Shown: piece by piece, positions 34,879-39,721 of the stretch
Numbering within the stretch: position 1 is the stretch's first letter
How the letters are laid out: each line of letters starts with the position of its first letter
Assembly (NCBI GenBank): GCA_005777315.1
Contig: SXMN01000215.1
Coordinates: 1-39,721 of the forward strand
Source: Verrucomicrobiales bacterium
GTDB lineage: Bacteria; Verrucomicrobiota; Verrucomicrobiia; Limisphaerales; F1-12-MAGs170
Length of the DNA: 39,721 bases
Direction: 5' to 3'
Position numbers and translations under genes: made by a program
The notes under the pieces: model-generated
Seen by the model: only the letters and a program-made list of their open reading frames with translations
Told to the model about the DNA's origin: nothing
Database searches by the model: none

Positions 34879-35113
34879 AGGGCTCGCGCAAAAACAAATT
34901 CCGGACGCGAGGCGTAATTCTAACAAAGCAACCCTCACCCTGCCCCTCTCCCGTCCGACGGGAGAGGGAACGACTCAGGCCGTCGCTCGCCATGCCGACG
35001 CGTGCGAAAACCCCGACCAGCGGACGACGCCTCTCCCTCTCCCATCAGATGGGAGAGGGGCGGGGTGAGGGTACATCCACACAAATCTCCAAAGTTGTTT
35101 TTGCGCGAGCCCT
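34879..35113. mobile_element. MITE-like element with 19-bp terminal inverted repeats
   Basis: Terminal inverted repeats at 34879-34897 and 35095-35113 are a perfect 19-bp pair (AGGGCTCGCGCAAAAACAA and its complement). TTA is present on both outer sides, a possible 3-bp target duplication sharing its last base with the repeat. Inside, a second pair of 22 bp with one mismatch lies at 34931-34952 and 35051-35072 (ACCCTCACCC...CTCTCCC), each arm also forming a small hairpin with a GGGAGAGG partner. No transposase is encoded. It lies in the cotH to sigma-factor gap and may also act as a terminator. Confidence 0.8.
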
Positions 35114-35158
35114 TAGTTTCGACTCGCCATTCCGACCGAAGATGATCATGAATGTTTA

Positions 35159-35971
35159 ATGCCTCCCCGCAGCACATCCGGGCCTGCCGCGCCACGGGAA
35201 GGTTATTTTGCCACGACCCACTGGAGCCTCATTCTCGCCACAGGCAATGAGGAATCCACCGTTGCGCTCGAAGCCCTGGAACAGCTATGCCGCGCTTACT
35301 GGTACCCTCTTTACGCGTATATCCGACGCACGGGACGCGGACCGGAAGAAGCGCAGGATCTGACCCAGGATTTTTTTCACCACCTCCTTCGCAGCAACTG
35401 GATTGCGCGGGCTGATCCCGCCAGGGGGCGTTTTCGCAGCTTTCTCCTTGGCGGTCTCCAAAATTTCCTGGCCAACGACTGGCAGAAATCCCGGCGCCTC
35501 AAGCGTGGCGGGAACCTCGAGCTTATTCAGCTCGACGCGCTCGAAGCGGAGGAACGCTACAGGATCGAGCCCGCCGACACGTCCCGCGCGGATAAAATCT
35601 TTGAACGGCGCTGGGCCATGACGCTGCTGGAACGCGTGCTCGCCCGGCTCGAGGCTGAACAGCGGAACGATGCGGGTGGCGTTCTCGACTCAGCAAATGG
35701 CGAAAGGGCCGGGATGGAGAGTGGGGCCGGTTCGGCGGCCGGAGCCCGCTTCCAGGCACTCCGTGGAGCGCTGGTGGGCGAGCCAAATCTTGAAGGTTAC
35801 GCCGCGCTCGCCCGGCAGTTCAGCGTGACCGAATCGACCGTGAAATCGTGGGTGCGGCGGTTGCGGCGGCGCTATTGTGAACTTCTGCGTGATGAAGTGG
35901 CCCAGACCGTTGGCACGGCGCGGGAAGTCCAGGAGGAGTTGCAGCATCTCTTCCGAGTGCTGGCGTCTTGA
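35159..35971 (+). CDS. ECF-type RNA polymerase sigma factor (planctomycete/verrucomicrobial type)
   Basis: A 270-residue sigma-70 family factor. Region 2 is CRAYWYPLYAYIRRTGRGPEEAQDLTQDFFHHLL, with the preceding FATTHWSLI motif typical of the group in Planctomycetes and Verrucomicrobia; region 4 is YAALARQFSVTESTVKSWVRRLRRRYCELLRDEVAQTV, a helix-turn-helix. The linker (about residues 150-210) is longer than in short ECF factors. Genes of this group are often next to Ser/Thr kinase genes and may be controlled by them rather than by anti-sigma factors. Here a zinc-ribbon/kinase pair follows after 409 bp. Its start is 46 nt past the MITE-like element. Confidence 0.9.
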   Translation: MPPRSTSGPAAPREGYFATTHWSLILATGNEESTVALEALEQLCRAYWYPLYAYIRRTGRGPEEAQDLTQDFFHHLLRSNWIARADPARGRFRSFLLGGLQNFLANDWQKSRRLKRGGNLELIQLDALEAEERYRIEPADTSRADKIFERRWAMTLLERVLARLEAEQRNDAGGVLDSANGERAGMESGAGSAAGARFQALRGALVGEPNLEGYAALARQFSVTESTVKSWVRRLRRRYCELLRDEVAQTVGTAREVQEELQHLFRVLAS

Positions 35972-36380
35972 AAACAGCGGGAGCTGCCCCCTGTCGGAAA
36001 TCTTATTCGTAATCTTGATCGTATGAGCCTCTCTCAAAACGAATGGGCCGGCGGCGAAACTCAAGATGATTCTGCCCTCAATGATTTTGCCTTTTCCCGT
36101 CCTGGCCCTTGCTTGCGCTTAACCCCGACTCAAAAAGGCAAAATGATCGGTGGCAAAATCATCTCAAGGAATAGTTTTGAAAAAAGCCTCGTAAGCTTGA
36201 TCGTAATCCGATCCGCCATCTAACTCCTGTCCAGTCCTGCAACGCTGAAACCCTGCCCGGAGGCTGCGGATTAGGATCAGGATCAGGCAATCAGCGGAAC
36301 GGTAGCAGAAAGTTTTTTAATAATTTCTGCAACCTTCGGCCACAAACGCAATAGCACTCTGTAGAAAAGCTTGAAGTGCC
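35972..36380. repeat. Repeat-rich intergenic region upstream of the zinc-ribbon/kinase operon
   Basis: There is no convincing gene in these 409 bp. ATGATTCTGCC (36066-36076) and ATGATTTTGCC (36081-36091) are repeated on the other strand as GGCAAAATGAT (36137-36147) and GGCAAAATCAT (36152-36162), which can fold into a stem. CTTGATCGTA occurs twice in direct orientation (36014-36023, 36196-36205). These look like dispersed palindromic/direct repeats. The promoter of the kinase operon must lie at the 3' end but was not identified. Confidence 0.55.
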
Positions 36381-36626
36381 ATGAGTGATTTCAAATTTGC
36401 CTGCCCGAACTGTTCTCAACGCCTGCGTTGCAGTGACCGCCATGTCGGGCGCGAGATTCTGTGCCCGAAATGCAACCATCGGATCGTCATCCCCAGCCCG
36501 GAGGGCCGCTCATTCGCGCCAATGTCCCTCCCATGCACCTCCGGCGTTGACGCCACGATGGCTCCGCAAATGTCCATCCCGCCGGCGCAACCGTCTGACT
36601 CGTCCACGCACAAGGGATCCACATGA
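36381..36626 (+). CDS. Small zinc-ribbon protein
   Basis: An 81-residue protein with two CxxC pairs, C8/C11 (ACPNCSQ) and C28/C31 (LCPKCNH), in the pattern CPxC...G..ILCPKC, a zinc-ribbon-like fold common in Planctomycetes and Verrucomicrobia. The C-terminus is Ser/Pro-rich and probably disordered. Its TGA overlaps the ATG of the kinase as ATGA (36623-36626), so the two are translationally coupled. The kinase itself starts with a second zinc ribbon. The role is unknown; it may be a partner or adaptor of the kinase. Confidence 0.75.
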   Translation: MSDFKFACPNCSQRLRCSDRHVGREILCPKCNHRIVIPSPEGRSFAPMSLPCTSGVDATMAPQMSIPPAQPSDSSTHKGST

Positions 36627-39600
36627 GCGACACCCTCTCGACCTGCCCAAAATGCGGCCAAACCGTGCCGGCTGACGCGCCCGCCGGCCTTTGCCCTCGC
36701 TGCCTTGTCGCGGGCGGCTTTCCCACGGGAGCGAATGCTGGCAACAGCGCCTCCGACTCCGACCCCAATGCCACCCTCCACATCGTCATCCCCGAAGGCT
36801 CCGCGCTGCCGATCGGAGCGCCGCGCAAGCTCGGCAAGTATGAACTGCTCGAAGAGATCGCCCGTGGCGGAATGGGCGTCGTCTATAAAGCCCGGCACAC
36901 CGGGCTGGACGCCATCGTCGCGGTGAAGCTGATCCGCTCGGGTGTGCTCGCCACCACTCACGATGTCGAGCGCTTCCGGCGCGAGGCGAAGACGGCGGCC
37001 AAGCTGCAGCATCCGAACATCGTCACCATCCACGACATCGGCGAGGAGAACGGGCAGCATTACTTCTCGATGGATTATGTGCCGGGCGCGAACCTCGCCG
37101 AGCTGGCCCGCACGCGGCCGTTTGCGCCAAAGGATGCCGCGCAAATCGCGGCGAAGGTGGCACAGGCCATCCACTATGCGCACGAGCAAGGCGTGCTGCA
37201 CCGGGACATCAAGCCGGCCAACGTGCTCCTGACGCCTGACCAGGAGCCGCGCGTGCTGGACTTCGGCCTGGCGCGCGTGGTCACGGACGATTCGCAACTG
37301 ACGCAGAGCGGCGCGCCGATGGGATCGCCGAGTTACATGCCGCCGGAGCAGTGCGGCCACCGGAGCGCGGAATTCATTCCGCGTGTCTCGCCGGACGGTT
37401 CCGCGCGGAATGAATTCCGCGCTCCGGCCCAGAAAGCTCACGAATCGAAATCCGAAATTGATGAGAGCCTCGCGACCTCGACTGCTACAAAAGGCGGCGT
37501 CGGCCCGTGGAGCGACGTGTATGGCTTGGGCGCGCTGCTTTACGAACTGATCACAGGCCGCCCGCCGTTCCAGGCGGCGACGGTGCTGGAGACGCTGCGA
37601 CTGGTGCAGGAGAGCGATCCCGTGTTGCCGCGCTTGTTCAACCGCACGCTGCCCGCCGACTTGGAAACAATTTGCCTAAAGTGCCTGGAGAAAGAACCGG
37701 CCAAACGCTACGCCACCGCCCAGGAACTCGCGGACGAACTGAGCCGCTTCCTCGCCGATCAGCCCATCCACGCGCGGCGTGTGACCCAGGCCGAGCGTGC
37801 CTGGCGCTGGTGCCGGCGCAATCCGGTGGTCGCAAGCCTGAGCGCGGCGACACTTCTCCTGCTGCTCGCCGTCGCCATCGGCTCGCCGATTGCGGCGTTT
37901 CGCATCAATACATCCCGGCGGGCAGAAGCGATAGAACGCAAACGCGCCGAGGCGGGGGAATTCACCGCTCGCCAAAGTCTCTACGCCGCCAACATGAATC
38001 TGGCCCAACAAGCCTGGGATCAAAACAACATCGGTCGTCTGCGCCAACTGCTGGAAGAGACGGAGAAGTCTCCGGGCCGTGGTTTTGAATGGTACTATTG
38101 GCAGAGGCAAAGTCACCTGGCTCTGAGCACACTCCGAGGACACAGCGCTCCAGTTTGGTCAGTGTCCTTTTCTCCCGACGGCCAGCGGATTGTCACCGGC
38201 AGTGAGGATCAGATGGCCAAGGTGTGGGATGCAGCCAGCGGCAGGGAACTGCGCACGCTCAAGGGGCACAGCGCTGAGATTAGGTCAGTGTCCTTTTCTC
38301 CCGACGGCGAGCGAATCGTCACCGGAAGTGAGGATAAGACGGCCAAGGTGTGGGAGGCGGCCAGCAGTCAGGAATTGCTCACACTCAAAGGGCACAATGC
38401 TCCGATTGGATCTGTGGCCTTTTCTCCGGACGGCCAGCGCATGGTCACCGGTAGTTGGGATCAGACGGCCAAGCTGTGGGAGGTGGCCAGCGGCAGGGAA
38501 CTGCGCACGCTCAAGGGGCACAGCGCTGAGATTAGGTCAGTGTCCTTTTCTCCCGACGGCGAGCGAATCGTCACCGGAAGTGAGGATAAGACGGCCAAGG
38601 TGTGGGAGGCGGCCAACGGTCAGGAATTGCTCACGCTCAAGGGGCACAGCGGTGCGATCTGGTCTGTGGCCTTTTCCCCGGACGGCCAGTGGATCGTCAC
38701 CGGCAGTGAGGATAAGACAGCCAAGGTGTGGGACGCGGCCAACGGTCGGGAGTTGCTCACGCTCAAAGGGCACATCAGTCCGATTTGGTCCGTGGCCTTT
38801 TCGCTGAACAGCCAGCGGATTGTCACCGGCAGTCAAGATCAGACGGCCAAGGTGTGGGAGTCGGCCAACGGTCAGGAATTGCTCACGCTCAAGGGGCACA
38901 GCGGTGCGATCTGGTCTGTGGCCTTCTCCCGAGACGGCCAGCGGATTGTCACCGGTAGTTGGGATCAGACGGCCAAGCTGTGGGAGGTGTCCAGCAGCGG
39001 AGAACTGCGCACCCTCAAGAGGCACAGCCGTGAGATTAGGTCAATCGCTTTTTCTCCGGACAGTCAGCGAATTGTCACCGGTAGTGAGGATAAGACAGCC
39101 AAGGTGTGGGAGGCCTCCAGCGGCCAGGAATTGCTCACGCTCAAGGGCCACATCAATCCGGTTTGGTCAGTGGCCTTTTCCCCGGACAGCCAGCGGATCG
39201 TCACCGGCAGTGAGGATCGGACAGCCAAGGTGTGGGAAGCGACCGGCGGTCGAGAATTGTTTACGCTCAACGGACACAGTGCTCCGGTTTGGTCAGCGGC
39301 CTTTTCTCCGGACGGCCAGCGGATCGTCACTGGCAGTCAAGATCAGACGGCCAAGGTGTGGGAGGCGGCTACAGGTCGGGAACTGCTTACGCTCAGGGGG
39401 CACAGCGCTTCGATTCACTCAGCCGTCTTTTCCCCGGACGGCCAGCGAATTGTCACCGGAAGTCAAGATCAGACGGCCAAGGTGTGGGAGGCGGCAGCGC
39501 GTATGCATGAAGGGGATTCAAAGGGAGGGACGCTTGCGAGAGACGAAGCGCATGGCTTTGGCGAGATTGTTTTCCCCCATGTCAGCGTGGAAGTCGGTGA

Positions 39601-39721
39601 TGGTTTTGTATTTGGGGTTGGGCTGTCGTTGACGCCAGTCCATGGCAATGCTGGTGGCCAGACGCCGGAACATGCCCAGAACCCAGATGCTCCTGGGAGT
39701 GCGGACCCGGCATCGGTCGTC
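36623..39721 (+). CDS. Zinc-ribbon Ser/Thr protein kinase with WD40 repeats, interrupted by an IS
   Basis: The reading frame is open from ATG at 36623 to the window edge (1033 codons, no stop). Residues 8-27 hold a CxxC...CxxC zinc ribbon. The kinase domain starts at about 73: glycine loop IARGGMGVVYKA, K102 (VAVK), H193-R194-D195 (HRDIKPAN), D213 (DFG). Between PPEQ (about 242) and WSDVYG (296) there are about 53 residues instead of about 10, including the palindrome of the next entry. A TM helix (VVASLSAATLLLLLAVAIG) lies at about 402-420. Eleven WD40 repeats of 42 residues start at about 507. The eleventh stops at about residue 958 (KVWEAA), where the sequence becomes that of an insertion sequence. 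The native C-terminus is therefore lost; activity of the cytoplasmic kinase is possible. Confidence 0.9.
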   Translation, partial: MSDTLSTCPKCGQTVPADAPAGLCPRCLVAGGFPTGANAGNSASDSDPNATLHIVIPEGSALPIGAPRKLGKYELLEEIARGGMGVVYKARHTGLDAIVAVKLIRSGVLATTHDVERFRREAKTAAKLQHPNIVTIHDIGEENGQHYFSMDYVPGANLAELARTRPFAPKDAAQIAAKVAQAIHYAHEQGVLHRDIKPANVLLTPDQEPRVLDFGLARVVTDDSQLTQSGAPMGSPSYMPPEQCGHRSAEFIPRVSPDGSARNEFRAPAQKAHESKSEIDESLATSTATKGGVGPWSDVYGLGALLYELITGRPPFQAATVLETLRLVQESDPVLPRLFNRTLPADLETICLKCLEKEPAKRYATAQELADELSRFLADQPIHARRVTQAERAWRWCRRNPVVASLSAATLLLLLAVAIGSPIAAFRINTSRRAEAIERKRAEAGEFTARQSLYAANMNLAQQAWDQNNIGRLRQLLEETEKSPGRGFEWYYWQRQSHLALSTLRGHSAPVWSVSFSPDGQRIVTGSEDQMAKVWDAASGRELRTLKGHSAEIRSVSFSPDGERIVTGSEDKTAKVWEAASSQELLTLKGHNAPIGSVAFSPDGQRMVTGSWDQTAKLWEVASGRELRTLKGHSAEIRSVSFSPDGERIVTGSEDKTAKVWEAANGQELLTLKGHSGAIWSVAFSPDGQWIVTGSEDKTAKVWDAANGRELLTLKGHISPIWSVAFSLNSQRIVTGSQDQTAKVWESANGQELLTLKGHSGAIWSVAFSRDGQRIVTGSWDQTAKLWEVSSSGELRTLKRHSREIRSIAFSPDSQRIVTGSEDKTAKVWEASSGQELLTLKGHINPVWSVAFSPDSQRIVTGSEDRTAKVWEATGGRELFTLNGHSAPVWSAAFSPDGQRIVTGSQDQTAKVWEAATGRELLTLRGHSASIHSAVFSPDGQRIVTGSQDQTAKVWEAAARMHEGDSKGGTLARDEAHGFGEIVFPHVSVEVGDGFVFGVGLSLTPVHGNAGGQTPEHAQNPDAPGSADPASVV
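37360..37427. repeat. 68-bp palindromic element inserted in frame in the kinase
   Basis: Two perfect 24-bp arms, 37360-37383 and 37404-37427 (start CCGGAGCGCGGAATTCATTC, complement at the other end), flank a 20-nt spacer. The element is translated in frame within the activation-segment region of the kinase (HRSAEFIPRVSPDG to ARNEFRAP). A protein-coding palindrome like this resembles a mobile or spread repeat that inserts into genes without stopping translation. Confidence 0.88.
38141..39496 (+). repeat. Eleven tandem WD40-coding repeats of 126 bp
   Basis: Ten complete repeats and one broken one, each exactly 126 bp (42 residues: HSAPVWSVAFSPDGQR..., VTGS.D.TAKVWE). The first starts at 38141 and the eleventh at 39401. 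There is higher-order similarity at 252 bp: the second (38267) and fourth (38519) are identical for more than 90 bp, and the fifth (38645) and seventh (38897) starts likewise. Near-identity suggests recent duplication or gene conversion. They would fold as beta-propeller blades outside the membrane. Confidence 0.93.
39495..39721. mobile_element. Insertion sequence (right part), ISAs1-like, cutting the kinase gene
   Basis: Similarity to the WD40 repeats stops sharply at about 39494. From there the sequence (starting near AGCGCGTATGCATGAAGG) is not repeat-like and holds a minus-strand transposase C-terminus. The end of the element is therefore at about 39495, and the rest lies outside the window. 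Family assignment (ISAs1-like) is from memory of the C-terminal motif and is uncertain. Confidence 0.7.
39518..39721 (-). CDS. Transposase C-terminal part (runs off window)
   Basis: The minus strand encodes 67 residues ending in a stop at 39518-39520 and continuing past the window edge, so only the C-terminus is seen. It begins DDRCRVRTPRSIWVLGMFRR, then LATSIAMDWRQRQPNPKYKT and NNLAKAMRFVSRKRPSL. The DRCRVR motif followed by a hydrophobic helix with paired Arg resembles the C-terminal end of ISAs1-type DDE transposases, which is recollection, not a search result. The kinase frame on the plus strand overlaps it only because it happens to stay open. Confidence 0.65.
   Translation of the reverse strand, partial: DDRCRVRTPRSIWVLGMFRRLATSIAMDWRQRQPNPKYKTITDFHADMGENNLAKAMRFVSRKRPSL

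Noticed and set aside
34935..35195. Minus-strand frame with LTPPLSHLMGEGE
   Set aside because: It is a translation of the inverted-repeat element; such peptides recur as spurious calls from this type of repeat.
36023..36223. Short plus-strand frame MSLSQNEWAGG...
   Set aside because: It lies across dispersed repeats, shows no domain, and ends before the real kinase operon.
36416..37441. 341-residue minus-strand frame
   Set aside because: It is the complement of the GC-rich kinase domain, which has all catalytic motifs on the plus strand.
38141..39496. Regular repeats considered as a CRISPR array
   Set aside because: The 126-bp units are contiguous coding WD40 repeats without unique spacers.
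38190..39632. Long plus-strand frames over the WD40 array
   Set aside because: They are produced by the 126-bp repeat unit read out of frame; the conserved WD40 product is in the frame starting at 36623.

Overview
The window looks like a chromosomal segment from the phylum Verrucomicrobiota, probably the Pedosphaera/Limisphaera side. This is inferred from gene content only. The clues are a coupled PSD1 (DUF1549/DUF1553) plus DUF1501 pair, a prepilin-like protein with an Ala-Phe-Thr-Leu-Ile-Glu processing site, a planctomycete/verrucomicrobial-type ECF sigma factor, a zinc-ribbon Ser/Thr kinase with WD40 repeats, and palindromic intergenic repeats. GC content looks moderate to high by eye and lower in the 14-20 kb stretch. 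No rRNA, tRNA or CRISPR array was seen.

Layout. 0-4 kb (minus): a secreted Tat-type DUF1501 protein and its PSD1 partner. 4-9 kb: a tandem universal stress protein (plus), then a CBM9-like secreted protein, glutamyl-tRNA synthetase and a neutral-ceramidase-like protein (all minus). 9.3-10.8 kb: a ComM/YifB AAA ATPase (plus). 11-14 kb (minus): an ABC-2 exporter operon (ATPase, permease, membrane-anchored TPR protein) and a small secreted Cys protein with a clear terminator. 14.1-17.7 kb (plus): pgi, then mnmG split by a one-base deletion in a C8 tract, followed at once by a perfect 16-bp parS-like palindrome. 17.7-19.7 kb: a large secreted CAP-domain protein. 19.8-23.9 kb: a MarR regulator, an LplT-like transporter and an Aas-like acyltransferase/acyl-ACP synthetase, i.e. 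a lysophospholipid salvage module.

23.9-31.1 kb holds what I consider the most interesting system. It has a glutaminase fused to STAS and cyclic-nucleotide-binding domains, an exported TPR-CHAT (caspase-like) protease, a CHASE2 receptor nucleotide cyclase 4 nt downstream, and an exported DUF928 protein with a TTG start behind an AGGAGG ribosome-binding site. Together they could form an envelope-sensing, cyclic-nucleotide-producing circuit whose cytoplasmic effector is the glutaminase. That link is inference.

31-35 kb: a small membrane protein (minus), a prepilin-like protein and a lamin-tail/CotH-kinase secreted protein, then a 235-bp MITE-like element with 19-bp terminal inverted repeats. 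35.2-39.7 kb: an ECF sigma factor, then a zinc-ribbon ORF translationally coupled (ATGA) to a Ser/Thr kinase. The kinase carries an in-frame 68-bp palindrome in its activation-segment region, one TM helix and eleven WD40 repeats of exactly 126 bp. The eleventh repeat is cut at about 39495 by an insertion sequence whose transposase C-terminus reads on the minus strand to the window edge. The kinase frame stays open to the window end, into IS sequence.
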